Assembly: GCF_002250625.1 (NCBI RefSeq)
Contig: NZ_NMVQ01000001.1
Coordinates: 1-64,000, forward strand
Direction of reading: 5' to 3'
Length of the DNA stretch: 64,000 nucleotides
DNA from: Enemella dayhoffiae
Lineage (GTDB): Bacteria > Actinomycetota > Actinomycetes > Propionibacteriales > Propionibacteriaceae
The number at the start of each line of letters is the position of its first letter. Position 1 is the first letter of the stretch. This document shows positions 1 through 10,611 of the stretch, piece by piece. The translations under genes were made by a program, and so were the position numbers. The notes under the pieces were generated by a model, which had not been told where the DNA came from, ran no database searches, and saw nothing but the letters and a program-made list of their open reading frames with translations.

Positions 1-115
1 CACCAGCAACACCGAACGTGCCGCCGCACTTGCCCCTTGGCTCGAGCACTACAACACTGAACGATGCCACAGCGCACTCGGAGGCAAACCACCGATCAGC
101 CGGCTACCAACCTGA
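1..115 (+). pseudogene. IS481-family transposase, C-terminal end only (window edge)
   Basis: Reading from base 2, the frame gives a typical IS481/rve-integrase tail, with WLEHYNTERCHSALGGKPP followed by ISRLPT and a TGA at 113-115. The HYNTER.HSALGG signature is characteristic of the C-terminus of IS481-type DDE transposases. A frame change two bases before the stop would give the alternative ending NLMAGYS and a TAG at 129-131, so the true end may be slightly later. The start and catalytic core lie outside the window, so whether the element is intact cannot be judged. The penicillin-binding protein gene begins about 90 bases downstream. Confidence 0.7.
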
Positions 116-203
116 TGGCCGGGTACAGCTAGGGTGGCCCCGCCCGGGCGCGCGGCGCGCGTGGTTTTTCGATCCGCTTGTCCGTTCACGTAGGCTGTCC
201 GCC

Positions 204-2717
204 ATGGCCAAGTCCTCTGCGCGCGCAGGAAGTCTGCTCTATCGCGCCATCATGTTCCTGGTGGTCAGCGTTTTCGCTGGCCTGCTGGTGGCCGGTCTGT
301 TCATCCCCTTCGCCGGCATGGCGGGGGCGGCCACCAAGGCCGTCGCAACGGGCATGGACAACCTCCCCGCGGAGCTGGAGACGCCGCCGCAGGCGCAGCA
401 GTCCAAGGTGCTGATGGCCAACGGTGAGGTGCTGGCCACCTTCTGGGAAGAGAACCGGATCTACAAGCCGCTGGAGGAGATCAACCCGCTGATGCGCAAG
501 GCGCAGGTGGCGATCGAGGACCATCGCTTCTATGAGCACGGTGCTCTGGACACCCGCGCCACCCTGCGCGCGCTGGTCCGCAACTCGTCCTCCTCGAGCG
601 GCACCCAGGGCGGTTCCTCGCTGACTCAGCAGTATGTCAAGCAGGTCCAGGTGCAGTCCGCCAACCAGCGTGGTGATGAGGTGGCCAAGATGGCCGCGCA
701 GGCCCCCACCGTGTCGCGGAAGATCCAGGAGCTCCGCTATGCGATCGCCCTGGAGAAGCGGCTCTCCAAGGACCAGATCCTGGAGCGCTACCTGAACATC
801 GCCTATTACGGCGACGGCACCTACGGCGTGGAGCAGGCCGGGCGCCACTACTTCAACACCGCCGCCAAGGACCTCAACCTGGAGCAGTCCGCGATGCTGG
901 CGGGTCTGGTGCAGAACCCGGTCGCGACCGATCCGGTGAACTATCCGCGGATTGCCACCGAGCGCCGCAACGTGGTGCTGAACCGGATGGCCGAGCTCAA
1001 CATCGTCAACCACGCCGACGCGGACGCCGCCAAGAAGGTGACCTTCGACGCCTCGAAGGTGCAGCGTTCCCCCAACGGCTGCGTCGGCACCCGCTACCCC
1101 TTCCTCTGCGACTATGTGAAGCGCTCGCTGCAGAAGATGCCCTCGCTCGGCAACACCCCCGAGGAGCGGCTGGACGCCCTCAAGCGCGGCGGGCTGACCA
1201 TCGAGACCGAGATCGACCCGAAGACCCAGGACGCCGCCGAGAAGGCGATCGGCCGCCGGATCGACCCCCGTGACCCGGTGATCGCCACCATGACGATGCT
1301 GAAGCCGGGCACCGGTCTGATCCTGGCCATGGCGCAGAACCGTCCGGTGATGGGCAACAACGCCGGTGCCGGCGAGTCCTACTACAACTATTCCGTGGGC
1401 GGCTCCACCAGCGACAACGACATGGGCGGTGCCGAGGGCTATCAGGCCGGCTCCACCTTCAAGGCGTTCACCGCGGCGGCGGCCCTGGAAGAGGGGATGC
1501 CGCTGTCCAAGACCTACAACGCGCCCGCCTCGATGGAGTTCGGCGGCAAGAAGTACAAGTCCTGCCGCGGCAACGAGAAGGTCTACGGAAACTGGACGGT
1601 GAAGAACTCCACCGGCACCAACGGTGTGATGGACATGTACCGGGCCGCGGCGTACTCGGTGAATACCTACTTCGTGCAGCTGATCATGGACGTGGGCGGC
1701 TGCGAGACCACCAAGATGGCCGAGAAACTGGGCGTCAAGCTCGGTTCCAAGGGCAACATCGTGGAGCAGTTCAACGCGATCCCGTCGTTCACCCTGGGTT
1801 CGGCCGAGGTCACCCCGCTGTCGGTGACCGAGGCGTACGCCACCTTCGCCTCCGGCGGCAAGCACTGCGACCCGATCATCCTGAAAAAGATCACCGACAA
1901 GTCCGGCAAGGACATCCCCGTGCAGGGCGCGAACTGCAAACAGGTGATCACCCCGCAGGTCGCCTCCGGGATGAACTCCCTGCTGCAGCGGGTGATGAGC
2001 GGCACCGGCGCCCGCGCCACCATCCCCGGCGGTTATCCGCAGGCCGGCAAGACCGGTACCACCGACGCCAACCAGGCGGTCTGGTTCGCCGGCTACACCC
2101 CCGAGGTGGCCGGCACCGCGATGATCGCGATCGACAAGACCCACCCCTACTGGAAGTCGAAGCAGTGGGCCAACGGCTATGACCGCAAGCCGACACTGAA
2201 GGGCATCACCCTGCCGGCCTCGAAGTATTCGATGGAGGGGTCCGGTGGCGGTGACGCCGGCCAGGACATCTACGTCCCGTCCATGTCCAAGGCGCTCGAG
2301 GGCAAGCCGAAGACCAAGTTCGGCGAGGTCACCAAGGACGTCACCGAGGGCAAGCCGGTCGCGATCCCGTCGGTCAAGGGGATGAGCCCGGACGCCGCCA
2401 AGGCCGCCCTGGAGGACGCCGGCTTCACCGTCGGTCGCTCCACCAAGTCCGACAGCAGCCCGTCGGGCACCTATCTGGGGCTGAGCCGCTACGGCAGCGC
2501 GCCGATGGGGTCGACGATCAACCTGGTCTATTCCTCGGGCCCGGCACCGCAGGCGCAGCCCAAGCAGACCCAGGCCCCGGCCCAGACCAAGGCACCGGCT
2601 GCTCCCCCGCCGGCTCCGGCCCCCGCTCCGGCGCCCGCGCCCGCGCCGCCGCCTGCTCCGGCCCCGGCGCCCGCTCCGCCGGCCGCGACCTTCAGCAAGC
2701 CGACCAAGAAGCCGTGA
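204..2717 (+). CDS. Bifunctional class A penicillin-binding protein with PASTA domain
   Basis: An 837-aa peptidoglycan glycosyltransferase/transpeptidase. After a short basic cytoplasmic stretch there is one membrane anchor (about residues 15-40). The GT51 domain follows with IEDHRFYEHGALD and GGSSLTQQYVKQV. The transpeptidase domain shows STFK (nucleophile Ser417), a YSVNTYF SxN motif and AGKTGTT. One PASTA repeat (VAIPSVKGMSPDAAKAAL) and a long Pro/Ala tail end the protein. The frame is open to base 18, but the ATG at 204, just before the MAKSSARAGSLLYR membrane-anchor lead, is the sensible start; the upstream frame is transposon debris. The stop overlaps the next gene's GTG, indicating translational coupling. 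Confidence 0.93.
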   Translation: MAKSSARAGSLLYRAIMFLVVSVFAGLLVAGLFIPFAGMAGAATKAVATGMDNLPAELETPPQAQQSKVLMANGEVLATFWEENRIYKPLEEINPLMRKAQVAIEDHRFYEHGALDTRATLRALVRNSSSSSGTQGGSSLTQQYVKQVQVQSANQRGDEVAKMAAQAPTVSRKIQELRYAIALEKRLSKDQILERYLNIAYYGDGTYGVEQAGRHYFNTAAKDLNLEQSAMLAGLVQNPVATDPVNYPRIATERRNVVLNRMAELNIVNHADADAAKKVTFDASKVQRSPNGCVGTRYPFLCDYVKRSLQKMPSLGNTPEERLDALKRGGLTIETEIDPKTQDAAEKAIGRRIDPRDPVIATMTMLKPGTGLILAMAQNRPVMGNNAGAGESYYNYSVGGSTSDNDMGGAEGYQAGSTFKAFTAAAALEEGMPLSKTYNAPASMEFGGKKYKSCRGNEKVYGNWTVKNSTGTNGVMDMYRAAAYSVNTYFVQLIMDVGGCETTKMAEKLGVKLGSKGNIVEQFNAIPSFTLGSAEVTPLSVTEAYATFASGGKHCDPIILKKITDKSGKDIPVQGANCKQVITPQVASGMNSLLQRVMSGTGARATIPGGYPQAGKTGTTDANQAVWFAGYTPEVAGTAMIAIDKTHPYWKSKQWANGYDRKPTLKGITLPASKYSMEGSGGGDAGQDIYVPSMSKALEGKPKTKFGEVTKDVTEGKPVAIPSVKGMSPDAAKAALEDAGFTVGRSTKSDSSPSGTYLGLSRYGSAPMGSTINLVYSSGPAPQAQPKQTQAPAQTKAPAAPPPAPAPAPAPAPAPPPAPAPAPAPPAATFSKPTKKP

Positions 2718-3625
2718 ACCGGGTCGCCGGTTCCGCGTTGGGCGTGCTCGGCGCGGGCGCGGGCTGCGTCGCCTACGGTGCGCTCGTCGAAGCCCGGGCG
2801 TACGCGCTGCGGGAGTTCACGCTGCCGGTGCTCCCGGTCGGCGCCGATCCCGTCCGGGTGCTGCACGTCTCCGACCTGCACCTGCTGCCGCGGCAGGAGA
2901 AGAAGGTGGAGTGGGTCCGGTCGCTGGACCGGTTGAACCCTGACCTGGTGGTGAACACCGGCGACAACCACTCCCACCCCACCGCCTGGAAGCGGGTGCT
3001 GGAGGCGTTCGGGCCGCTGCTGGAGCGCCCCGGGGTGTTCGTGTGGGGGTCGAACGACTATCTGGCCCCCCGGCTGAAGAACCCGCTGGGTTATCTCGCC
3101 GGCCCCAGCCGACCGCCGCAGCCGGAGGACCATCCCGAGCGGGAACTTCCCTGGCGAGAGCTGGGGCAGGCGTTCCGCACGGCCGGTTGGACCGACCTCA
3201 CCCACCGCCGCGAGACCCTGACGATCAGGGGGATGCCGTTCGCGTTCCGCGGCACCGACGACGGTCACCTGGAGCGTGACGACTATGCGCGGGTCGCCGG
3301 TCCCGCCGACCCGTCGGCCACGTTGAATCTGGCCGTCACCCACGCCCCCTATCTGCGGCTGCTGGACGCGTTCGCCGCCGACCGGATGGACGTGATCCTG
3401 GCCGGCCACACCCACGGCGGACAGGTGTGCGTGCCCGGGCTGGGCGCATTGACCACCAACTGCGACCTCGACACCAAGCGGGTCAAGGGGGTCTCCACGC
3501 ACACCGCCGCCGGCCACACCTCGGCGATGCACGTGTCGGCCGGATTGGGCACCTCCCCGTTCGCGCCGTATCGGTTCGCCTGTCGCCCCGAGGCCAGCCT
3601 GCTCACCCTCACCCCGCGCGGCTGA
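2714..3625 (+). CDS. Metallophosphoesterase (YkuE-like, membrane anchored)
   Basis: A 303-aa calcineurin-type metallophosphoesterase. The first ~25 residues form a hydrophobic anchor. Metal-binding motifs are present in order: VSDLHLL (about residue 54), NTGDNH (about 82), GSNDY in place of the usual GNHD/E (about 111), VTHAPY, and LAGHTHGGQV (about 230). The GTG start at 2714 overlaps the PBP stop by four bases. This PBP-phosphoesterase pair is a conserved actinobacterial arrangement, and family members are thought to act on phospholipid or nucleotide phosphoesters at the envelope. The substrate is not known from sequence. Confidence 0.9.
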   Translation: MNRVAGSALGVLGAGAGCVAYGALVEARAYALREFTLPVLPVGADPVRVLHVSDLHLLPRQEKKVEWVRSLDRLNPDLVVNTGDNHSHPTAWKRVLEAFGPLLERPGVFVWGSNDYLAPRLKNPLGYLAGPSRPPQPEDHPERELPWRELGQAFRTAGWTDLTHRRETLTIRGMPFAFRGTDDGHLERDDYARVAGPADPSATLNLAVTHAPYLRLLDAFAADRMDVILAGHTHGGQVCVPGLGALTTNCDLDTKRVKGVSTHTAAGHTSAMHVSAGLGTSPFAPYRFACRPEASLLTLTPRG

Positions 3626-3718
3626 GGCGGCGTACGCGAACTCGCGAACTGGTTTGGCGGGCGTACGCCTTGGGGTCTATCATTCATCGGGTGTCCGGAG
3701 CGGTCTCGCTAAGGGCAT

Positions 3719-3793
<75 letters not shown>

Positions 3794-3799
3794 ACCTGG

Positions 3800-3845
3800 G
3801 AAGCCTCGGGACATCGCTCAGATGTCTCGGGGCTTCTTCCTTTTG
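3800..3845 (+). terminator. Rho-independent terminator after tRNA-Pro
   Basis: The stem AAGCC-TCGG-GACATC pairs with GATGTC-TCGGGGCTT around a GCTCA loop, followed by CTTCCTTTT. It lies eight bases past the tRNA end and fits an intrinsic terminator. Confidence 0.8.
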
Positions 3846-3877
3846 GTGGTGTTCCTCGCCCACCTAGCGGACTGAGT

Positions 3878-3975
3878 GTCACCTCGCGTGGCGAACGTCA
3901 CCTCGCGTGGCGAACGTCACCTCGCGTGTCACCGGCACTCCGCGAAGTGGAACTCATCACGCGAGGTGACGTTCG
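3878..3975. repeat. Intergenic 19-bp direct repeats with one inverted copy
   Basis: The unit GTCACCTCGCGTGGCGAAC occurs at 3878-3896 and 3897-3915, with a third, partial copy from 3916. An exact reverse complement of the 18-base stretch spanning the copy boundary (3892-3909) lies at 3958-3975. The array fills the gap between the tRNA terminator and the converging L,D-transpeptidase remnant. No coding sequence is seen here. Confidence 0.8.
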
Positions 3976-3993
3976 GTACGCGGGGTGGAGCGC

Positions 3994-4655
3994 TCAGGGG
4001 GCGATGGTGATGGTGTCCCAAGTGCGCACGTTGCGCAGCACGGTGAGGATCTCACCGCGCGTGAGCGAGATGCAGCCAGCGGTGGCGCCGGGCCCGTGCA
4101 CGTGCAGGAAGATCCCGGCGCCTCGATCGCGCCGCACGAAGTCGGGGGCGCGGTTGAAGTTGACCGGGATGAAATATTCGAACTCCACCGGCGAATCCGC
4201 CAGCGGCTCGTTGTCGACGGTGGAGAAACCGCCCTGGCTCGGGTTGCGGAAGGTGTTGTAGTAGGCCGACGCGGAGTCCATCACCCACCGGTCGGTCGAG
4301 TTGTGCGTCCGCCACGGCAGCCCGCTGCCCGGGTTCGGTCCCGACCCGTACGCCTCGGAGAGGGTGTGCCCGCCGGGGTGGTGCCCGAACCCTGCATCCG
4401 GGTCACCCCGTCGGCGATCCCGGCATAGCCGACCCGCGCCCCGGCGTCGACGAGCTGGTCATAACCGCAGCCGGAGTTCCGGCGGACGAAGAACTTCAGG
4501 TTGGCGTAGGAGCCTCCGGTGCCGTTGACCACGGTGATCGTCCGGTTCCGCGCCGGCCAGATGACGTTGACCCCGTTCAGGTTCAGCCGGCACTCGGTCC
4601 ACAGCGGTGAGGTCTCCGGGTGAGGGTTACCCTCGGCGACGACCTGCCCACCCAC
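3994..4655 (-). pseudogene. L,D-transpeptidase (YkuD-type), frameshifted and without signal peptide
   Basis: The C-terminal frame carries the YkuD catalytic signature LHVHGPGATAGCISLTRGE, with the His and the nucleophile Cys. The N-terminal frame gives NLKFFVRRNSGCGYD and DGVTRMQGSGTTPAG. These join only if one base is restored near 4370-4380: the continuing frame then reads HTLSEAYGSGPNPG and WRTHNSTDRW. No signal peptide is encoded before the GTG at 4655, and the divergent CoA-transferase gene starts 48 bases away, so the N-terminus may also be lost. Family role: 3-3 crosslinking of peptidoglycan. The single-base lesion could be a sequencing error. Confidence 0.8.
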
Positions 4656-4702
4656 GTGTGACCGCGGCGCGTTAGAGTCCTGTCCAGTCGAAGGGAGTTG
4701 GC

Positions 4703-5536
4703 ATGGACAAGGTGGTCCGTTCGGCGGCCGAGGCGGTTGCCGAGATCAGGAGCGGTTCACGGCTCACGGTCGGTGGGTTCGGGTTGTGCGGGATCCCGAT
4801 GGTGCTGATCCGGGCTCTGCATGACGCGGGCGCCGACGACCTCGAGGTGGTCTCCAACAACTGCGGCGTCGACGACTGGGGTCTCGGCATTCTCCTCGCC
4901 GACAAGCGGATCAGCCGGATCATCGCCTCCTATGTCGGTGAGAACAAGGAGTTCGCGCGGCAATACCTGCACGGCGAGCTCGAGGTCGAGTTGACCCCGC
5001 AGGGCACCCTGGCCGAGCGGATGCGGGCCGGCGGCTGCGGCATCCCCGCCTTCTATACCGCCACCGGCGTCGGCACCCAGGTCGCCGAGGGCGGCCTGCC
5101 GTGGCGCTATGACACCGACGGCAACGTGGTGAAATCCTCCCCCGCCAAGGAAACCCGCAGCTTCGCCACCGCCGAGGGGGAGAAGGAGTTCGTGCTCGAG
5201 GAGGCGATCGTCTCCGACTTCGGCCTGGTCCGCGCCTGGAAGGGCGACCGGCACGGCAACCTGATCTATCGCGAGGCCGCGCAGAACTTCAACCCCGTCT
5301 GCGCCATGGCCGGCCGGGTCACCATCGCCGAGGTGGAGGAGCTGGTCGAGCCCGGCGAGCTCGACCCCGCCCAGATCCACACCCCCGGGGTGTTCGTGCA
5401 CAAGGTTGTACCGCTGTCGGCCGAGCAGGCCGCCGACAAGCGGATCGAGAAGACCACCGTCCGCCCCCGTGACGACCAGTCCGGCGACGACAAGTCCGGC
5501 AACGACAAGTCCGGCAACGAGCAGCAGGAGGCCTGA
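4703..5536 (+). CDS. scoA: 3-oxoacid CoA-transferase subunit A
   Basis: A 277-aa alpha subunit of a succinyl-CoA:3-ketoacid / acetoacetate CoA-transferase. It starts at ATG 4703 with [11 protein letters not shown] and shows the family glycine motif [14 protein letters not shown], then [12 protein letters not shown] and the conserved [12 protein letters not shown]. The last ~20 residues are an unusual Asp/Lys/Ser/Gly tail made of repeated DKSGN-like units absent from the family core. Two bases separate the stop from the subunit B start, so the two are co-translated. The pair activates acetoacetate or a related 3-oxoacid with succinyl-CoA. Confidence 0.92.
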   Translation: MDKVVRSAAEAVAEIRSGSRLTVGGFGLCGIPMVLIRALHDAGADDLEVVSNNCGVDDWGLGILLADKRISRIIASYVGENKEFARQYLHGELEVELTPQGTLAERMRAGGCGIPAFYTATGVGTQVAEGGLPWRYDTDGNVVKSSPAKETRSFATAEGEKEFVLEEAIVSDFGLVRAWKGDRHGNLIYREAAQNFNPVCAMAGRVTIAEVEELVEPGELDPAQIHTPGVFVHKVVPLSAEQAADKRIEKTTVRPRDDQSGDDKSGNDKSGNEQQEA

Positions 5537-5537
5537 G

Positions 5538-6176
5538 ATGCCCTGGTCCCGTGAGCAGATGGCCGCCCGTGCCGCCCAGGAGCTGGAGGACGGCTCCTAT
5601 GTCAACCTCGGCATCGGCCTGCCGACGCTGGTACCCAACTATGTCGACGACGACGTGGAGCTGGTGCTGCAGTCCGAGAACGGCATCCTCGGCACCGGGG
5701 CGTACCCGATCGAGGGCGAGGAGGACGCCGACCTGATCAACGCCGGCAAGGAAACCGTGACGCTGCGCCGCGGCGCCTCGCTGTTCGACTCGGCGCTCAG
5801 TTTCGGGATGATCCGCGGCGGCAAGATCGACGCCGCCATCCTCGGTGCGATGCAGGTGTCCAAGGACGGCGACATCGCCAACTGGATGATCCCCGGCAAG
5901 ATGGTGAAGGGCCCCGGCGGGGCGATGGACCTGGTGCACGGCGCCAAGAAGGTGATCGTGCTGATGGAGCACGTCGCCAAGGACGGCTCCTACAAGGTGG
6001 TCAACGAGTGCTCGCTGCCCTACACCGGCAAGGGTGTGGTGCAGCGGATCATCTCCGACCTGGGCGTCATCGACGTCACCGACGAGGGCCTGGTGCTGGT
6101 CGAGCTGGCCCCCGAGGTCACCGAGGACGAGATCCGCGACAAGACCGAGCCGGAGCTGATCAGCCGACTCGGCTGA
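5538..6176 (+). CDS. scoB: 3-oxoacid CoA-transferase subunit B
   Basis: A 212-aa beta subunit. The ATG at 5538 ([18 protein letters not shown]) follows the subunit A stop almost directly. [11 protein letters not shown] and [10 protein letters not shown] are typical; the Glu in SENG is the residue that forms the glutamyl-CoA intermediate in this family. [15 protein letters not shown] and [14 protein letters not shown] are also conserved. An upstream frame opens at 5406, but it is the shadow of scoA, and the family length fits the start chosen here. Confidence 0.93.
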   Translation: MPWSREQMAARAAQELEDGSYVNLGIGLPTLVPNYVDDDVELVLQSENGILGTGAYPIEGEEDADLINAGKETVTLRRGASLFDSALSFGMIRGGKIDAAILGAMQVSKDGDIANWMIPGKMVKGPGGAMDLVHGAKKVIVLMEHVAKDGSYKVVNECSLPYTGKGVVQRIISDLGVIDVTDEGLVLVELAPEVTEDEIRDKTEPELISRLG

Positions 6177-6182
6177 GCGGAT

Positions 6183-6611
6183 TCAGTTCGGATACTGCTG
6201 CGGCGGCCACTGCTGCTGATTCTGCTGTGGGTACGCCTGGCTCTGCTGCTGCGGCGCCTGCGGGTACGCCGATGACTGGCTCGGGCCGGGGTCCTGCGGA
6301 CTGCGTGCGGCGGCTCGCTGCTCGCCGGGCCTGATCGCGGCCAGCACCATGCACACGGTGATGGCCAGCCCGATCACCCCGCCGATCAGCGTGGGCGCCA
6401 CGACAAGCGCGTCCCGACCGCCGCCCTTCAGCAGGAACGGATAGACCAGGAACAGCAGCCGCTCGAACACCATCAACCCGCCGGCCACCACCAGCAGGGT
6501 GCGCGTGATGCCGGTGGTCTTGATCACCCCGAACACCACCACGGCCAGTCCGAGCACCAGGAACACGATCGAGATGATCGAGCTGAGCAACCCCAGCTGT
6601 GAGAGCGTCAT
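6183..6611 (-). CDS. Small membrane protein with Gln/Pro-rich tail
   Basis: A 142-aa protein with three predicted membrane segments (about residues 7-30, 37-60 and 70-92), followed by a cytoplasmic-type tail of about 45 residues rich in Q, P, S and Y (QQNQQQWPPQQYP). No enzyme motif is recognised. ATG 6611 is preferred over a TTG six bases earlier. It lies downstream of the aspartate kinase gene on the same strand and converges on scoB. Function is unknown. Confidence 0.7.
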   Translation of the reverse strand: MTLSQLGLLSSIISIVFLVLGLAVVVFGVIKTTGITRTLLVVAGGLMVFERLLFLVYPFLLKGGGRDALVVAPTLIGGVIGLAITVCMVLAAIRPGEQRAAARSPQDPGPSQSSAYPQAPQQQSQAYPQQNQQQWPPQQYPN

Positions 6612-6635
6612 GCCCAAGGGTAGGGGCCGACCGCG

Positions 6636-7925
6636 TCAGCGGCCGGTCCCGGCGTACACCACGGCCTCGCCGTCGGCGTCCAGACCGAAGGCGGTGTGCG
6701 CCGCCCGGACCGCCCGGTCGACGGCCTCGGCGTTCACCACGACCGAGATCCGGATCTCGGAAGTGGAGATCATGTCCAGGTTGACGTCGGCGTCGGCCAG
6801 CGCGCGGAAGAACTTGGCGGTGACGCCGGGGTGGGACTTCATCCCGACACCGACGATGGACACCTTGCCGATCTGGTCGTCGAAGAGCAGCTCCTCGAAA
6901 CCGATCCGCTCCTTGATGTCGTTGAGCCGTTGCATCGCGTTGCGGCCCTCGGTCTTGGGCAGGGTGAAGGAGATGTCGGTCCGCGAGGTGGACACCCGCG
7001 ACTGGTTCTGCACGATCATGTCGATGTTGATGCCCGCCGAGGCGATCTCGTCGAAGATGCGCGCGGCGACCCCGACCTGGTCGGGTACGCCGACGATGGT
7101 GATCTTGGCCTCGCCGCGGTCGTGGGCGACGCCGGAGATGATGGCCTGTTCCATCGGGTTTCCATCCTTGTCGGTCAGCGGGTTGATGTCGTTGAGGTCC
7201 TTGACCCAGGTGCCGGAGCGGTCGGAGAAGGAGGAGCGGACGTGCACGCGCACGTTCTCCCGCCGGGCGTACTCGACGCAGCGCAGGTGCAGCACCTTCG
7301 CCCCGCTCGCCGCCATCTCCATCATCTCTTCGTACGAGATCTCCGGCACCTGGCGGGCCGCCGGGCAGATCCGCGGGTCGGCGGTGAAGATGCCGTCCAC
7401 GTCGGTGTAGATCTCGCAGTGGTCCGCCCCCAGCGCGGCGGCCAGGGCGACGGCGGTGGTGTCGGAGGCGCCACGGCCGAGGGTGGTGATGTCCTTGGTG
7501 TCCTGGGAGACCCCCTGGAAGCCGGCGACGATGACGATCGACCCCTCGTCCAGGGCGCTGGTCACCCGGCCCGGGGTGATGTCGATGATCCGGGCGTCGC
7601 CGTGCTTGCCGGTGGTGATCACCCCGGCCTGCGACCCGGTGTAGGAACGGGCCTCCGCGCCGAGATCGGCCAGCGCCATCGCCAGCAGCGCGGCACTCTG
7701 CCGCTCGCCGGTGGTGAGGAGCATGTCCAGCTCGCGCGGCTTGGGGATGGGCGACACCTGCAGCGCCAGGTCCATCAGCTCGTCGGTGGTGTCCCCCATC
7801 GCCGAGATCACCACGCACACGTCATGGCCGGCCTGCTTGGTCGCCAGCACCCGCTTCGCGACACGCTTGATGCTGTCGGCATCGGCCACCGACGACCCAC
7901 CAAACTTCTGCACTACCCGGGTCAC
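6636..7925 (-). CDS. lysC: Aspartate kinase
   Basis: A 429-aa aspartokinase, first step of the Lys/Thr/Met branch. The GTG at 7925 gives [18 protein letters not shown], the canonical start of actinobacterial enzymes. The kinase domain contains [41 protein letters not shown] and [13 protein letters not shown]. Two C-terminal ACT domains (about residues 265-429), with [16 protein letters not shown] and [11 protein letters not shown], form the lysine/threonine feedback site. Related enzymes also make a beta subunit from an internal start. No asd gene is adjacent. Confidence 0.94.
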   Translation of the reverse strand: MTRVVQKFGGSSVADADSIKRVAKRVLATKQAGHDVCVVISAMGDTTDELMDLALQVSPIPKPRELDMLLTTGERQSAALLAMALADLGAEARSYTGSQAGVITTGKHGDARIIDITPGRVTSALDEGSIVIVAGFQGVSQDTKDITTLGRGASDTTAVALAAALGADHCEIYTDVDGIFTADPRICPAARQVPEISYEEMMEMAASGAKVLHLRCVEYARRENVRVHVRSSFSDRSGTWVKDLNDINPLTDKDGNPMEQAIISGVAHDRGEAKITIVGVPDQVGVAARIFDEIASAGINIDMIVQNQSRVSTSRTDISFTLPKTEGRNAMQRLNDIKERIGFEELLFDDQIGKVSIVGVGMKSHPGVTAKFFRALADADVNLDMISTSEIRISVVVNAEAVDRAVRAAHTAFGLDADGEAVVYAGTGR

Positions 7926-8031
7926 GTCACTCCCTCTCGAAGACTGCTGCGCCGTCGGACAGCCTAGCCGCAGCGACGCCCCGACGGTGGTCCGTGGCGA
8001 AGTGACGGACACCCCGGGTAGCGTCGGTGCC

Positions 8032-8990
8032 ATGACTGTTCGTTGGGCCATCGCCGGCACCGGCCGGATCGCCGAGGTCGTTGCCGAGGATTTCGTGAAC
8101 GTTCCGGATGCCGAGCTGGTCGCCATCGGATCCCGCGACGCCGGTCGCGCCGCCGAGTTCGGGGCGCGCTTCGGCGGCGCCCGTGGGCTGAGCTATGCCG
8201 ACCTGGTCACCGCCGACGACGTGGACGCGGTCTATCTGGGTACGCCGCACCCGCAGCACAAGCAGCTCGCCCTGGACTGCATCGCCGCCGGAAAGGCCAC
8301 CCTGGTGGAGAAGGCGTTCACCGCCACGGTGGCCGACACCGAGGAGGTGGTCACCGCGGCCCGGACCGCCGGGGTGTTCTGCATGGAGGCGATGTGGACC
8401 CGCTTCCAGCCCGCCGTGGTCGAGGCCCGCCGGCTGGTGGCCGAGGGCACGATCGGTGAGGTACGCCAGGTGCAGGCCGACCTGGGGGCGTACCGCGCCT
8501 ATGACCCGAGCGACCGCCTGTTCGACCCGCAGCTGGGCGGCGGGGCGACCCTCGACCTGGGGGTGTACGTGCTGTCCATCGCCCAGCACTTCCTGGGTAC
8601 GCCGGACTCGATCGCCGCGCACGGCGGGCTGGCGCCCAACGGGGTCGACCTGAGCCTGGGCGCGCTGCTGCGCTATTCCGGCGGCCGGGTGGGCGCGGTC
8701 ACCGCCGGGTTCGACGTCAGCTCACCCGGCCGGGCCGTGCTGATCGGCACCAGGGGGTCGATCGAGCTGATGCCGCGCTTCCACCACCCCACCCGGCTGC
8801 GGGTCACGCCGGTGGACGCGGAGGCGTACGAGCTGGATCTGCCGCCCACCGGCCGCGGTTACTGCCACGAGTTCATCGAGGTGAACGAGTGCCTGTCCGG
8901 CGGCCGCACCGAGAGCACCGTGATGCCGCTGTCCGACACGGTGACCGTGCAGCAGATGATGGCCGAGGTGCTGGACCAGCTCGGGGTCAG

Positions 8991-9015
<25 letters not shown>
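8032..9015 (+). CDS. Gfo/Idh/MocA-family NAD(P)-dependent oxidoreductase
   Basis: A 327-aa protein with an N-terminal Rossmann fold ([17 protein letters not shown], residues 4-20), [20 protein letters not shown] and the catalytic-type lysine in [10 protein letters not shown]. The C-terminal half has the family pattern [11 protein letters not shown] and [16 protein letters not shown], typical of the dihydrodiol dehydrogenase / xylose dehydrogenase-like branch. ATG 8032 is chosen because earlier in-frame sequence is antisense to lysC. Substrate unknown; probably a sugar or cyclic polyol. Confidence 0.9.
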
Positions 9016-9762
<747 letters not shown>

Positions 9763-9866
9763 TCAGCCACCAGCTGGTCCCACGCCACCCTGCCAGACGC
9801 GCCCAGGGGCGAGCCGCCACCCCGAGCTCTGTTGGGCACGACACGGCCACGACTAGGGTTGTCGCC

Positions 9867-10520
9867 ATGAGCGAGGAGACGGACAACCTCCGGGCCGGGG
9901 ACGCCGACCGCGACGACGCCATCTCGCTGCTCCAGGATCATCTGGCGGCGGGCCGGCTGGATCACGCCGAGTTCGACGAACGGATCTCCCGGGCGCTGCA
10001 GGCCCGCACCCAGCAGGAGCTGCGGGACCTGTTCACCGACCTGCCCGGCCGCCGACCCGGTGATCCGAGCGCTCCCACGGCCCCGGTGAGCGACGTCGAC
10101 CCGGCGCACTACCAGGCGGGCGGCCAGCAGCCCGCCCCCTACGCTGCCGCGCCGCCGGCGTACCAGCGCCCCGAACGACCCTGGTATGCCCAGTGGTGGA
10201 TCATCCTCGTCGCCGTGGCGGCCAACATCGTCTCCAAGGGACGCCTCGGACCGCTGATCCCGATCGCGGCGGTGTGGATCTGGGTGGTCTGGCCCTATTT
10301 CATCCGCGACCGGATGCGGCGCGGTCAGGCCGGGACCTACCCCACTTATGGGCCACCGGCGCCGCGCGCCCTCAACCACGAGCAGCGGCTGGCGATCGAG
10401 GCCGAGCTGGGTCAGGGCAGGAAGATCTACGCGATCAAGCTCTATCGGCAGTACACCGGGGCCGGGCTCGCCGACGCCAAGCTCCAGGTGGAGAACCTCG
10501 AGCGACAACTCGGTCGATGA
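9867..10520 (+). CDS. DUF1707 membrane protein with L7/L12-like C-terminal segment
   Basis: A 217-aa protein. Residues 7-66 form a DUF1707 domain (LRAGDADRDDAISLLQDHL, RLDHAEFDERISRALQART, DLFTDLPGRRPG). A Pro/Ala linker follows, then a two-segment membrane region around 110-150. The C-terminus (residues 170-217) contains RKIYAIKLYRQYTGAGLADAKLQVE, which resembles the C-terminal fold of ribosomal protein bL7/L12. DUF1707 domains are common near actinobacterial membrane proteins and have no assigned activity. A paralogue lies on the other side of ackA-pta. Confidence 0.85.
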   Translation: MSEETDNLRAGDADRDDAISLLQDHLAAGRLDHAEFDERISRALQARTQQELRDLFTDLPGRRPGDPSAPTAPVSDVDPAHYQAGGQQPAPYAAAPPAYQRPERPWYAQWWIILVAVAANIVSKGRLGPLIPIAAVWIWVVWPYFIRDRMRRGQAGTYPTYGPPAPRALNHEQRLAIEAELGQGRKIYAIKLYRQYTGAGLADAKLQVENLERQLGR

Positions 10521-10611
10521 CCACTCGCGCACCACGATAGGCTGACCGGGGAGCCGGCAGGCTGGTCAGAGACCGCCCACGGACTCGGCCGGCCCTGGGA
10601 AAGGTGGCCCC

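Noticed and set aside
18-203. N-terminal extension of the penicillin-binding protein to base 18
   Set aside because: This stretch is the other frame of a transposase tail, and the family start pattern begins at ATG 204.
186-2144. Long minus-strand open frame opposite the penicillin-binding protein
   Set aside because: High-GC shadow frame of a clear gene; composition is dominated by H, R, G, A and L, with no domain and no initiation site.
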